Part shown: one piece after another, positions 52,087-60,814 of the stretch
How the letters are laid out: each line of letters opens with the position of its first letter
How positions within the stretch are numbered: position 1 is the first letter of the stretch
Assembly (NCBI RefSeq): GCF_927798215.1
Contig: NZ_CAKMMW010000013.1
Coordinates: 62,001-126,000, forward strand
Direction of reading: 5' to 3'
DNA: 64,000 nucleotides
DNA from: Paenibacillus_E allorhizoplanae
Lineage (GTDB): Bacteria; Bacillota; Bacilli; Paenibacillales; NBRC-103111
Made by a program: the position numbers and the translations under genes
The notes under the pieces: model-generated
Told to the model about the DNA's origin: nothing
The model's database searches: none
What the model saw: the letters and a program-made list of their open reading frames with translations, nothing else

Positions 52087-53067
52087 TTATAACGCACTGC
52101 CTCCGAATAGAAAGCGATATTCCCAATGCCGATTTGCGATGGAATCAATTCGCACACCGCCACTTTCTTTGGAATACGTCGAGAGTATTTGACCATTGCC
52201 TAAATAAATAGCCACATGAGTAATCGTTTGTGCAGACTTATTAATTCCTGCATAGTTGGATTGCGCCGTCCCTTTATAAGACATAAAGAACATCAGATCG
52301 CCAACCTTGAGGTTATGCCAGTCCGTTACATTGTGTCCGAGCGACTTTACATACGCACCTTGACCTCTTGAATCAGATGGTAATTTCAGTCCAATTCCGT
52401 CCAAGAATGCTTGACGTACAAAATCAGAACAATCAAACGTTGAGGTATTATCACGATTGGACCCATATTCATATGGCGTTCCTATGTATTTCTTGCCTGC
52501 TGCTATCACCTTTTGAATCTTTTCGCTTGTTGTCCCACCCGTGTTCGTACCAGGAGATGTGCTTACACCTGAGGTTGATATGTAGGTAGGACTTGTGCTT
52601 ATGTATCCTTCACGACCATCTGATGCTTTGACTTTATACCAGTAAGCATTTACTTTCTCGAGGATTTGAACGGTTTCTCCTGCCTTCAGATAACGGATTC
52701 TCGTAGCATTCTCATTAGCCGCTGTACGGAAGCTCACGCTTGCGACGATACGTCCTGTACCCGTTGCAGGTGACGTTGTTTGACCGTTTGCTTTTATGTA
52801 CTTTGAACTTGTTGAGACATAACCGATTTGACCGTTCGTCACTTGAACTCTATACCAGTAGGCATTCACTTTCTCGATTATAGAGACTGGCTCTCCGGCT
52901 TTTAAATAGCGAATACGAGGTGAATTCTCGTCTGGGCTTTGGCGAAAACTCACACTGCTAACGACTTCACCAGTAGTTGCAGCAGAAGCTGCTTTAGGGA
53001 ATGGGACTGTGACAGCACCAAATAGTAATGATGGGATAAGGGCAAAAGCAAGTAGTTGTTTCTTCAT
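52087..53067 (-). CDS. Secreted NlpC/P60 peptidase with two SH3b domains
   Basis: 326 residues. Signal peptide (LAFALIPSLLFGAVTVPFPK, cleavage probably near AASA), two tandem SH3b domains (about residues 37-95 and 107-165) that are near copies of each other (both contain RIRYLKAGE and EKVNAYWY), a Thr/Ser/Gly linker, and an NlpC/P60 domain with Cys in STFDCSDFVRQAF (about residue 216), His in ITHVAIYLG and a third polar residue in NRHWEYRF. It is a cell-wall endopeptidase of the gamma-D-Glu-meso-DAP type by family. TAGGAGG precedes the ATG. Confidence 0.92.
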   Translation of the reverse strand: MKKQLLAFALIPSLLFGAVTVPFPKAASAATTGEVVSSVSFRQSPDENSPRIRYLKAGEPVSIIEKVNAYWYRVQVTNGQIGYVSTSSKYIKANGQTTSPATGTGRIVASVSFRTAANENATRIRYLKAGETVQILEKVNAYWYKVKASDGREGYISTSPTYISTSGVSTSPGTNTGGTTSEKIQKVIAAGKKYIGTPYEYGSNRDNTSTFDCSDFVRQAFLDGIGLKLPSDSRGQGAYVKSLGHNVTDWHNLKVGDLMFFMSYKGTAQSNYAGINKSAQTITHVAIYLGNGQILSTYSKESGGVRIDSIANRHWEYRFLFGGSAL

Positions 53068-53180
53068 GAAGTAAGCCTCCTAGCGTTTTGTACTTACGAA
53101 TCCTAATGACACTAGTAAATGGTAACATATCCATTGATTAAGTTTTACCTGTAACATCTACCAATTCGCCTACCCCCACA

Positions 53181-53230
53181 AAAAAAGCCCTCCATTTTGC
53201 TGTCTACTCACAGCTTTTTGGAAGGCCTTT
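53181..53230 (-). terminator. Terminator after TrpD-like gene
   Basis: Minus strand: GGCCTTCCA pairs with TGGAGGGCT around an inner GCTGT/GACAGC stem, followed by seven U residues. The gene's stop codon (complement of 53229-53231) abuts the stem. Confidence 0.88.
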
Positions 53231-54302
53231 AACCTATTTTCGAAGAAGAATCATCACTGTCGGCAAGATCTTGCAGTTTCAAATACTGACTCTGATCAAT
53301 CCATCGCTGCATAGTTTTATGCGCTTCTTTCCGCTGTAGTAAAGCGTCGGCAAGCTGAAAGCCCTCTTCATAGCTATCTACCTTATCAAACCATTTCAAT
53401 CTTAGCCCCGTATTGAAAATGACGTGATCACGTTCACGTTTGACTTCTGTCCCATCCTCGCCTGCAATAATGCGTTTCACCATCGTAATCTGATCTTCTT
53501 TGGCCAAATTTGGTAGAGGTGTACTCGTAAAGCCAAATTTCTGCGGTTCAACACTTCGTGACTCATCTCCCCAAGGGGTCACAATCCGAATCGTGCTGTT
53601 CTCATAGAGGGGTAAATCCTCAGATCCATCAATGCCGCTGATAATATACGCTTGTTGAAACCCCGAACGCATTGAAATCGGAATCAGGGATTCCATTACT
53701 TTGCGCTGTTGCACACCGATAATTAAGTTCGTCGAAAGCACAGGATTCAATACTTTCTCTATCGTATCGATGACTGTTCGTATACCTAATTGTTCCCTGA
53801 CCTGCTTCAACCGTCCAATTGGCGGACACAACTGCTCTGTAGGTAGAAATCCGATATGCAAATGAAATAACATAGATTGCCAAGCTTTCACAGAAAGATG
53901 CAAGGAAACACCTAAGCTTTCTACGATCTCTTTCAGTGCTGTCCCTTGGCGGGCGGGGAGCGCATCACCACCTTGCATCACCTGGGTGAACCCCACTGAC
54001 GCAAGCAGCAGGCTGACGGGCAACGTAACAGGAAATCGCTTTCTCCCTTCTGTTGGCCCGATTGAATTAAGTGAGTTAGGCTGAGTATGATAATTCAAAG
54101 AATAGCCGCGATAGACATCGATAAAGGCCATTAACTCGTCATCTGCTTCCCCTTTCATACATAACGCCATTAAAAAGGCTGCGCATTGCGCATCTGTTGA
54201 ATCTCCTTTCGCCATTTCACCAGCGGCTTCTACAGCTTCATCGTAGGTTAAATTCCGCATTCGCGTCTGATCCGACCCCATCGCTTGAATCCATCTCTTC
54301 AT
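53229..54302 (-). CDS. Anthranilate phosphoribosyltransferase-like protein, degenerate motif
   Basis: 357 residues. The N-terminal helical domain (RNLTYDEAVEAAGEMAKGDS and AQCAAFLMALCMKGEADDEL) and the alpha/beta core align in order with the TrpD/nucleoside phosphorylase II fold. The PRPP loop that normally reads VGTGGDG is GPTEGRKRFP here, and the second Gly-rich stretch is VMQGGDALPARQGTALKEIV, so ordinary TrpD activity is unlikely. It resembles TrpD2/YbiB-type DNA-binding proteins. GGAGGAGT lies close to ATG 54305; the second ATG at 54302 is better spaced. Confidence 0.75.
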   Translation of the reverse strand: MKRWIQAMGSDQTRMRNLTYDEAVEAAGEMAKGDSTDAQCAAFLMALCMKGEADDELMAFIDVYRGYSLNYHTQPNSLNSIGPTEGRKRFPVTLPVSLLLASVGFTQVMQGGDALPARQGTALKEIVESLGVSLHLSVKAWQSMLFHLHIGFLPTEQLCPPIGRLKQVREQLGIRTVIDTIEKVLNPVLSTNLIIGVQQRKVMESLIPISMRSGFQQAYIISGIDGSEDLPLYENSTIRIVTPWGDESRSVEPQKFGFTSTPLPNLAKEDQITMVKRIIAGEDGTEVKRERDHVIFNTGLRLKWFDKVDSYEEGFQLADALLQRKEAHKTMQRWIDQSQYLKLQDLADSDDSSSKIG

Positions 54303-54427
54303 CATACTCCTCCTTTCTTGGGTCCACCTAATGTTATATTAACTCACATAGTTTTCATGTTATATCTAAAATGGTAATGCTTTTAATTACACATGTCAAG
54401 TATTATGACATTAAGTGGGCCGAAATG

Positions 54428-54461
54428 AAAAAAAACACCTATCCCGTTGGGATAAGTGCTC
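54428..54461 (-). terminator. Terminator after obg
   Basis: Minus strand AGCACTTATCCC pairs with GGGATAGGTGTT around a short AAC loop, followed by seven U residues. Confidence 0.9.
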
Positions 54462-54466
54462 TTGTA

Positions 54467-55771
54467 TTATAAATTATTTTCATCAAACTCGAAGTCAAAG
54501 TCACCAATTTGAATAGTTTGTCCATGTACAGCGCCACGTTTACGCAACTCATCATCAATGCCCATGTTACGCAAAATACGAGCAAAACGCGCGATTCCAT
54601 CTTGTGTCGTAAAATTCGTCCGCTTGATCAATTTCTCAATCGATGGGCTCTCGATAACGAATACATCATTATCACGACGAATCGTGAAGTCATTCTCTTC
54701 GCGTTTCTCAAAGCGATATACTTTACGCTCTTCTCTCCCAGCAACTCCCTCGACCTCAGGGGCATTCGGGATGCTTTCCACGATGTCAGAAATCTTATAC
54801 AGCAACTCTTGAACGCCACCGCGTGTCAATGCCGAAATTGGGTAAACGGCATAATCCTTACCATCAGCAGCCAACTGCTCTTTGAACAAGGCCAAGTTAT
54901 CTTCCGACTCTGGCATGTCCATTTTGTTGGCTACAACGATTTGAGGACGTTGCTCTAACTTCGCATTATAGAGCTTGATTTCTTCATTGATTTTGATGAA
55001 ATCCTCATAAGGATCACGTCCGTCCGCAGCCGACATGTCCACGACATGTACAATTACCCGCGTCCGCTCTACGTGACGTAGGAACTCATGACCCAAACCT
55101 ACACCTTCGTGAGCACCTTCAATTAATCCTGGCAAATCTGCCATCACGAAGCTTCTGCCATCCCCAACATCAACTACGCCTAGGTTAGGGGTTAACGTTG
55201 TGAAGTGATACGCTGCAATCTTAGGCTTCGCGGCAGAAACGACAGACAATAAAGTTGATTTACCCACGCTCGGGAAACCTACAAGCCCTACGTCAGCCAT
55301 TACTTTCATTTCTAAGATAACCCAACGTTCTACGCCTTCTTCACCGTTCTCCGCAATCTCAGGAGCTGTCACGCGAGCAGTTGCAAAGCGCGTATTACCT
55401 CTTCCGCCTCTACCACCCTTCGCAACGACGACTTCTTGCCCATGACGCGTTAAGTCAGCGATCACTTCTTGCGTGTCATCATCAATAATGGTCGTCCCAG
55501 GGGGAATACGAACGATCATATCCTCTGAGTTTGCTCCATGCATCGATTTGTTGCGGCCTTTCTCACCGCGCTCTGCTTTAAAGTGCTTCTGATAACGGAA
55601 ATCCATCAATGTCCGTAAGCCTTCGTCTACGCGGAAAACAACATCACCACCGTTGCCACCATCACCACCGGCAGGACCACCTTCCGGTACATACTTCTCC
55701 CGACGGAAAGCAACTAAACCGTCACCACCGTCGCCGCCTTTTACAAAAATCTTCGCCTTATCAACAAACAT
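54467..55771 (-). CDS. obg: GTPase Obg/CgtA
   Basis: 434 residues in three parts: a glycine-rich Obg fold (residues about 1-158, FVKGGDGGDGLVAFRREKYV-like start), the G domain with G1 GFPSVGKSTLLS (about 165), G3 DLPGLIEGAHEGVGLG and G4 NKMD, and the C-terminal OCT domain. Involved in large ribosomal subunit assembly, stress response and, in B. subtilis, sporulation. It lies after spo0B as in B. subtilis. GAGGTG precedes the ATG. Confidence 0.97.
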   Translation of the reverse strand: MFVDKAKIFVKGGDGGDGLVAFRREKYVPEGGPAGGDGGNGGDVVFRVDEGLRTLMDFRYQKHFKAERGEKGRNKSMHGANSEDMIVRIPPGTTIIDDDTQEVIADLTRHGQEVVVAKGGRGGRGNTRFATARVTAPEIAENGEEGVERWVILEMKVMADVGLVGFPSVGKSTLLSVVSAAKPKIAAYHFTTLTPNLGVVDVGDGRSFVMADLPGLIEGAHEGVGLGHEFLRHVERTRVIVHVVDMSAADGRDPYEDFIKINEEIKLYNAKLEQRPQIVVANKMDMPESEDNLALFKEQLAADGKDYAVYPISALTRGGVQELLYKISDIVESIPNAPEVEGVAGREERKVYRFEKREENDFTIRRDNDVFVIESPSIEKLIKRTNFTTQDGIARFARILRNMGIDDELRKRGAVHGQTIQIGDFDFEFDENNL

Positions 55772-55786
55772 TTCTACACCTCAACT

Positions 55787-56542
55787 TTATATATGAAACG
55801 GCAATCGTAGCGTGACACTTACTTCTTCTTCATGCCAATCATCATTCTCAAGCAAATACTGTGAACCTTTCGATGAAAAACGCGCTAAAACCGATTGCTC
55901 AAGTTGTTCCCGATTATAGGGGCCTTGATATACAAAATCAAGCAGTAAGCCATCTTCTTGAACATCAAACTCCAAGCTGAGAGTGCCACTTTCCCCATCT
56001 TCGAATGCCGTTTGTTCCTGAATGCATGCCACCATTTGCCGAACCAATCGTTCAATCAATCCGTGCTGGATCGGGAGTTGTCCGAGATTAATTTCTTGCT
56101 CAACTTCCACATTCAACTCTAACGTCTTTGACTGCACACGGAATTGAAGCAAGTAAGCAATAAAAGAGGGGAGTCCCAGCTTGGAGAGATTGCTTTCCTG
56201 CTGCATAGTCATTTTTATTTTTTCCATATAGGGTCGTAAATTATCAAACTTCTTCATTTGAATGTAACCAAATAAAATCTGGGTATCATTCATCCAATCA
56301 TGCCGCAAGCGATTTACAACGGCAATCAGCTTCAGATGTTCCTCTTGCTCTTGCTGCTTCAGCGTAGAACGCCACTTTTCTTCCATTCTACTTACTTCTA
56401 GTCTCCAAGCTGTATACCCACTTATGAGAATGATTAGTAGAAATGCCACTCGAATAATCCACGGTTCTGTAACCAACAAGCCAGTCAATCCTATGAGCAC
56501 AAGTGCTAATACATAGACCTGTGCGCTGCCCAATTGCTTCAT
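55787..56542 (-). CDS. Spo0B-like phosphotransferase with N-terminal membrane segments
   Basis: 251 residues from ATG 56542 (MKQLGSAQ). Two hydrophobic segments at about residues 9-24 and 29-46 precede a helical region with the Spo0B histidine motif NRLRHDWMNDTQILFGYIQM; the phosphorylated His is residue 81. A C-terminal half resembling the degenerate ATPase-like domain of Spo0B follows. Located between rpmA and obg, the standard spo0B site. B. subtilis Spo0B has no membrane part and is about 190 residues; here membrane anchoring is predicted. The C-terminus has no ATP-binding boxes I can see, consistent with a transferase, not a kinase. Confidence 0.8.
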   Translation of the reverse strand: MKQLGSAQVYVLALVLIGLTGLLVTEPWIIRVAFLLIILISGYTAWRLEVSRMEEKWRSTLKQQEQEEHLKLIAVVNRLRHDWMNDTQILFGYIQMKKFDNLRPYMEKIKMTMQQESNLSKLGLPSFIAYLLQFRVQSKTLELNVEVEQEINLGQLPIQHGLIERLVRQMVACIQEQTAFEDGESGTLSLEFDVQEDGLLLDFVYQGPYNREQLEQSVLARFSSKGSQYLLENDDWHEEEVSVTLRLPFHI

Positions 56543-56693
56543 TATCCGCTCGCCCCGTTCTCTGCTTTGTAACCGTTCATCCAGTATATCATGCTGCCTG
56601 GAAAACTTCACCAAACAAACGAGAAAACCCCCGCCCCGGGCCATCCGAAATGAGTGATCACGGTTAGAGGTTTTTCCATACATATTGAGAAAA

Positions 56694-56726
56694 AATCCCT
56701 GGATGAACTCTCGCTCACCAGGGATT
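56694..56726 (-). terminator. Terminator after rpmA
   Basis: AATCCCTGG (complement of 56718-56726) and CCAGGGATT form a perfect 9-bp stem; the minus-strand transcript continues TTTTCTC. It ends the rplU-prp-rpmA transcript before the Spo0B-like gene. Confidence 0.9.
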
Positions 56727-56730
56727 CTAA

Positions 56731-57045
56731 TTACGCTTCTAGAGCTGCAGCTACTGGAGCTACATCAACTGGGTATACGCTCACTTTTTTGCGATCGCGG
56801 CCCAAACGTTCGAATTTCACTACGCCTTGTACCAAAGCGAAAAGTGTATCATCCGAACCGATGCCTACGTTCGTTCCTGGGTGAATTTTCGTACCGCGTT
56901 GACGGTAGAGAATGCTTCCAGCAGTAACAGTTTGACCGTCAGCACGTTTAGCGCCAAGGCGCTTAGAGTGTGAGTCACGACCGTTCTTTGTGGAACCTAC
57001 CCCTTTTTTGGAAGCGAATAATTGGAGATCCAATTTCAAAAACAT
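56731..57045 (-). CDS. rpmA: 50S ribosomal protein L27
   Basis: 104 residues. The N-terminus MFLKLDLQLFASKKGVG has the extension that Firmicutes L27 carries and the Prp protease removes, with cleavage after the LFA-type motif (LQLFA/SKKG). The conserved KNGRDSHSKRLGAK follows. The start ATG 57045 has AAAGGAGG upstream; the frame is open to 57078 into the prp gene. The prp gene overlaps closely upstream, a linked substrate-protease pair. Confidence 0.97.
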   Translation of the reverse strand: MFLKLDLQLFASKKGVGSTKNGRDSHSKRLGAKRADGQTVTAGSILYRQRGTKIHPGTNVGIGSDDTLFALVQGVVKFERLGRDRKKVSVYPVDVAPVAAALEA

Positions 57046-57049
57046 GGTG

Positions 57050-57403
57050 TTATCCTCCTTTGTGATAGATTGTTTCAATCGTTATATAGTCACCGTAAGT
57101 TTGTTCAATCGTTTGTAACATAACGACCATCGATTCTATAATTAACTGCACTTGACCCCAAGTCTCAGGCATGGCACGCGCACTATCCGGGATGGTTACA
57201 TCCAACAGTCCAGGTTCCATTTCGTGAATGGGAATCACACCGGTTAAGGATTCTATCGAGTTACATGTACCAACGGAAATCGCTGATACCGCGGCGCAGA
57301 CCAAGTCTTTGCCAGGCACGTCATATTCAGCATGGCCTTCCACTACAAAAGAAAGAATTTGAGGCGAATCCGGTGCAAGACGTTCTATGGTCACGTAGAT
57401 CAT
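57050..57403 (-). CDS. prp: Ribosomal-processing cysteine protease Prp
   Basis: 117 residues (YsxB). It removes the N-terminal extension of L27. Catalytic His in VEGHAEYDVPGKDLVCAAVS (His about residue 23) and Cys in the same piece (about residue 35). Present between rplU and rpmA in most Firmicutes. The ribosome binding site is weak (AAGAGACA), which may keep it low compared with the ribosomal proteins. Confidence 0.95.
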   Translation of the reverse strand: MIYVTIERLAPDSPQILSFVVEGHAEYDVPGKDLVCAAVSAISVGTCNSIESLTGVIPIHEMEPGLLDVTIPDSARAMPETWGQVQLIIESMVVMLQTIEQTYGDYITIETIYHKGG

Positions 57404-57415
57404 AGGGCTTGTCTC

Positions 57416-57727
57416 TTACGCTTGGATTTTCTCAACTACTACTCTTGTGTACGGTTGACGATGACCTTGCTTTTTGTGATAGTTCTTTTTCGGTTTGTAC
57501 TTATAAACGATGACTTTTGCGCCTTTGCCGTGTTTCTCCACTTTCGCGGAAACTGAAGCACCTGCAACCAATGGAGCACCTACTACTAGGCCATCTTCTT
57601 TGGAAACCAAGAACACACGATCAAAAGAAACAACCTCACCCTCAGCAGCGTTCAATTTCTCGATGTAAAGAACATCGCCCTCTTGAACTTTGTACTGTTT
57701 ACCACCTGTTTCAATAATTGCGTACAT
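57416..57727 (-). CDS. rplU: 50S ribosomal protein L21
   Basis: 103 residues. MYAIIETGGKQYKVQEGDVL at the N-terminus and GAKVIVYKYKPKKNYHKKQG towards the C-terminus are diagnostic. GAGGAGG lies eight bases before the ATG at 57727; the frame is open to 57790 but those codons lie in the leader. First gene of rplU-prp-rpmA. Confidence 0.97.
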   Translation of the reverse strand: MYAIIETGGKQYKVQEGDVLYIEKLNAAEGEVVSFDRVFLVSKEDGLVVGAPLVAGASVSAKVEKHGKGAKVIVYKYKPKKNYHKKQGHRQPYTRVVVEKIQA

Positions 57728-57845
57728 TTTCATTACCTCCTCATGTCTCAGACTCGCCTTGTGCAGGTGACGGAACAGAATTAATTCCATTCGCGTACTT
57801 CGACCTGTTTCGTGCGGTTACAGCATGCCTAAACAACACACTCCG
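57728..57845 (-). promoter_or_regulatory. rplU leader, possible autoregulatory RNA
   Basis: About 110 nt lie between the promoter and the L21 start. It includes GGAATTAATTC and the complementary GACGGAAC-type pieces, with room for hairpins. Bacillales have an L21 leader RNA family at this place; I could not align the conserved core by eye, so this is position-based. Confidence 0.4.
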
Positions 57846-57848
57846 AGT

Positions 57849-57878
57849 ATTATATCACAGTTATATTTTCATATGCAA
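57849..57878 (-). promoter_or_regulatory. Promoter of rplU-prp-rpmA
   Basis: Minus strand -35 TTGCAT (complement of 57873-57878), 18-base spacer, -10 TATAAT (complement of 57849-57854), with an extended TGa element directly before the -10. Confidence 0.75.
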
Positions 57879-57883
57879 ACCTT

Positions 57884-59047
57884 TTATTTGCGTTTCCGAG
57901 TCATTTCCAACAATCCTAACTTGGTCCAACCTACAATTGTCGTCTTAGAACGATCCTTGCGTACAGCTTCCGCCATATTCGCCATGACCTTCGCACGATT
58001 GTCTTCTGCATGCATGTCAATAAAATCGACAATAATAATACCTCTCAGATTTCGAAGCCGCAAAAGCCTAGGGATCTCGATAGCTGCTTCCCGATTAATA
58101 TCTGTAACCGTTTGCTCTAAATCAATTGACCCCGTATATCGTCCCGTATTGACATCAATTACTGTCAGTGCCTCGGTTTGATCGATAATTAGATACCCTC
58201 CGCTAGGGAGCCAGATTTTGCGGCGAAAGCTCTGGTTCAGCTCTTCCGTGACGCCGAAATGATCAAACATAGGTGTTCTACGGTCGTAGAAAGCGATGCG
58301 GCCACGCCAACCCGGTTGTTGCTTGCGTAATAAGGTTCTCATTTCCTCAAAAACCTTGTTATTGCTCATCCACACTTCTTGAACTTCATCCGATATCACA
58401 TCTCGCGCTAGTTTGGGCAGTAAATCCAGATCTTGATAAAGCTGTGCGGGAACATGTGTTTCTTCTCGCTTCGCTTGAATGGTACTCCACACATCGCGTA
58501 AATTTTGCAAATCATCTCGAATAGCTTCTTCACTTTGACCTATTGCACCTGTTCGAATAATCACGCCTTCACCAGGCATAAGATTACCCTCTGCTAGCTG
58601 CTTTAGTCGCTGTCGCTCAGCTTCTAGATCAATTTTACGAGATATGGCAATATAATCCGCATCTGGCATATAAACAATCCAACGGCCCGGAATGGAAACG
58701 TGCGTAGTCACTCTTGCCCCTTTGGTCCCCTGTGGATCCTTGCTCACTTGAACCATTAGCATTTGCCCTACTTCAGCAATATCCGTAATGGATGGCTTAA
58801 TCTTAGGTTGCTTGTCCACATGAACGGGGAGGAGATCGTCTATATAAAGAAAGGCATTCTTCGCAAGTCCAATATCGACGAATGCCGCTTGCATGCCGGG
58901 AAGTACGTTTACGATGCGGCCCATGTAGATGCTGCCTGCCCGTTGAGATTCAAGCGGATACTGCGTATCATACTCCACAAGACGTCCATCCTCTAGCAAT
59001 GCCGCTTGTGTAAGCTCTGGTGCGCAGTGAATTATCAGTTGCTTCAT
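57884..59047 (-). CDS. Ribonuclease E/G family protein lacking the C-terminal zinc-link
   Basis: 387 residues. S1-like RNA-binding domain (SIYMGRIVNVLPGMQAAFVD, about residue 39) followed by the 5'-sensor/RNase H-like and catalytic regions. The two catalytic Asp are seen in TVIDVNTGRYTG (about residue 302) and GIIIVDFIDM (about residue 345). The protein ends with WTKLGLLEMTRKRK, immediately where E. coli RNase G continues into the zinc-link (CPxC) and small dimerisation domain; that part is missing. Zinc-bridged tetramers are therefore not expected. It lies next to the rplU promoter, a 5-bp gap from the -10 region. Confidence 0.88.
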   Translation of the reverse strand: MKQLIIHCAPELTQAALLEDGRLVEYDTQYPLESQRAGSIYMGRIVNVLPGMQAAFVDIGLAKNAFLYIDDLLPVHVDKQPKIKPSITDIAEVGQMLMVQVSKDPQGTKGARVTTHVSIPGRWIVYMPDADYIAISRKIDLEAERQRLKQLAEGNLMPGEGVIIRTGAIGQSEEAIRDDLQNLRDVWSTIQAKREETHVPAQLYQDLDLLPKLARDVISDEVQEVWMSNNKVFEEMRTLLRKQQPGWRGRIAFYDRRTPMFDHFGVTEELNQSFRRKIWLPSGGYLIIDQTEALTVIDVNTGRYTGSIDLEQTVTDINREAAIEIPRLLRLRNLRGIIIVDFIDMHAEDNRAKVMANMAEAVRKDRSKTTIVGWTKLGLLEMTRKRK

Positions 59048-59070
59048 ACATGTTCACCTCACCAGTTATT

Positions 59071-59946
59071 TTACATGAAAAGATCGGAAACTGCACTCCC
59101 CGGTTTTTTCCCATCTAAATAACCGCCGACGATTTGCTGTTCGGGCAGCACAGCTTGGATGCGCCCTGCTTCATTCACGACATAAATTAAGTGGTATCGT
59201 TCTCGCATAAAAAGCTTCAACGTCTCTGCCATCGTAAGCTGCTTCGTAATTACAATCGGCTGCGCTCTAGTACCCCGGCTCAGCAACTGCCCTACTCGCA
59301 ATCCGCGCCCCATTAGGAAACGTAGAAAGTGATAGGGAATCTGTCGGTAAGCATACCAATTGGATACAAGTAGAAACAAACCTATCACTAGAATATTAAT
59401 TGGCAGTTGCCCTTGTAAGAGCTGCACAACCGCCATAACAATGATTGAAAAGCTTATGATCATACTGATCCAAACTGAATACACAATCGTGTTATGAAAC
59501 GACATGATATAGCCTAACAGGCCTTGCATGATTTTCCCGCCATCGAGCGGCATCACTGGTATCAGATTGAATAATCCGATCATGAGATTTGCTTCAATGA
59601 AGTAATCCCACCAGTTACCACTTCCAATATCCAGTGACTTCAGTATCAACGCCAGTCCTATCATCCATATGTGTTGAAGCGGTCCTGCTATGGCGACGAT
59701 CAACTCCTCACGAGTAGACGTACTCCCAAGCTCATCAACAATTAAGACACCACCAAAGGGAAGTAGCTGCACTTCTTGGACCCTCCAACCGAACCCTTTT
59801 GCCGCGGTTAAATGCCCTAGTTCATGGATGAATACGATGCCGAATAACGTGATTGCCTCCAAGAAATACCCCGTTATCGCACAGCCAATCATAATTAAGG
59901 TGAATAATGGATGAAATCGATATTTCGTCCCTGCCCATTTAATCAA
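59071..59946 (-). CDS. spoIVFB: SpoIVFB-like intramembrane metalloprotease (M50)
   Basis: 291 residues, about six membrane segments. Zinc motif FIHELGHLTAA (HExxH, about residue 43) and NLIPVMPLDGGKIMQG (about residue 130). A C-terminal CBS-like domain (about 210-285, VITKQLTMAETLKLFMRERY) binds ATP in the B. subtilis protein. SpoIVFB cleaves pro-SigK in the mother cell at the outer forespore membrane. The gene overlaps the spoIVFA-like gene by 8 bp; the pair is conserved. Confidence 0.92.
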   Translation of the reverse strand: MIKWAGTKYRFHPLFTLIMIGCAITGYFLEAITLFGIVFIHELGHLTAAKGFGWRVQEVQLLPFGGVLIVDELGSTSTREELIVAIAGPLQHIWMIGLALILKSLDIGSGNWWDYFIEANLMIGLFNLIPVMPLDGGKIMQGLLGYIMSFHNTIVYSVWISMIISFSIIVMAVVQLLQGQLPINILVIGLFLLVSNWYAYRQIPYHFLRFLMGRGLRVGQLLSRGTRAQPIVITKQLTMAETLKLFMRERYHLIYVVNEAGRIQAVLPEQQIVGGYLDGKKPGSAVSDLFM

Positions 59947-60814
59947 AGGTGATCACATCCACCGGATTGATCGTTACGCCTTCTTTCATGACTGAGAAAT
60001 ACAGGTTCCCCTTTGTTGGATTTTTGGCAGAAGCTTTACCTATGGGCTCCCCTACCTTCATCCAATCGCCAACAGCTACTGTAACCTCACTTAGTCCACC
60101 GTATAAAGATTCAAGTCCACCAGGATGTCGAATCATAATCGTTAATCCCGTATCCGTAGTTGTACCTGCGAAAATAACCTGCCCCGTATCCATCGCATAC
60201 ACCGGAGCAAACTCAGCCGTGTTCAATTTGACTCCCTTATGGTTTGTCCCATCGTAGCTGATCAACACGCTTCCTTTGGCCGGTGCGAACAACGTACGCT
60301 TCGAGGTACTTACAATCACAGCTTCATTGCCTGCGCGGTTAAAGCTTGGAATAAAGGAAGGGGCCCCTCCGAACTTATCGGCATACCAAGCGGACAAAGC
60401 CGTAAAGTCATAGGACTGCGTTAGTGCTGCCGTTATATATAGCTTCCCTTGAATAGCCCATGGCTTGTCTATTTGAAACATCCCGTAAACAGATGCAAAT
60501 AGGGCACCACTGATGAGCAGCTTCAAGGCAATTCTCCGCGCAGATGGCGGGGTAAGAATTCCTCTTTCTGCATCATCAATCGCCGTATCCATCATAAGCT
60601 TCTGTCTCCAGGCAAACTCGGGGTCCTCCATTCGTCTTCTCCAGTCAGGATCAGCATATAACGGCATTTCCTCTTTTTGTCGTATTGGCATTAGGAAATC
60701 AACCGACGGAGAGGATCTGTGTGAGCTTCCATTCCCTAATGTTGATTCTGACGATTCTCGCAAATGGCGAAGTCGCTCTAGTCGGCGTTGCTTTACTTTA
60801 TCTTTTATAACCAT
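59939..60814 (-). CDS. spoIVFA: SpoIVFA-like M23-domain protein
   Basis: 291 residues: cytoplasmic basic N-terminus, one membrane span (ALKLLISGALFASVYGMFQ, about residue 98) and a C-terminal LytM/M23-type domain (HKGVKLNTAEFAPVYAMDTG, about residue 210; GNLYFSVMKEGV near the end). The metal ligands are incomplete: the HxGxD Asp is Leu and HxH is NLYF, so it is probably not an active peptidase, as for B. subtilis SpoIVFA, which inhibits SpoIVFB. A GAGGAGGGGATT site precedes the ATG. A weak sigma-E-like pair was seen but not called. Confidence 0.85.
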   Translation of the reverse strand: MVIKDKVKQRRLERLRHLRESSESTLGNGSSHRSSPSVDFLMPIRQKEEMPLYADPDWRRRMEDPEFAWRQKLMMDTAIDDAERGILTPPSARRIALKLLISGALFASVYGMFQIDKPWAIQGKLYITAALTQSYDFTALSAWYADKFGGAPSFIPSFNRAGNEAVIVSTSKRTLFAPAKGSVLISYDGTNHKGVKLNTAEFAPVYAMDTGQVIFAGTTTDTGLTIMIRHPGGLESLYGGLSEVTVAVGDWMKVGEPIGKASAKNPTKGNLYFSVMKEGVTINPVDVITFD

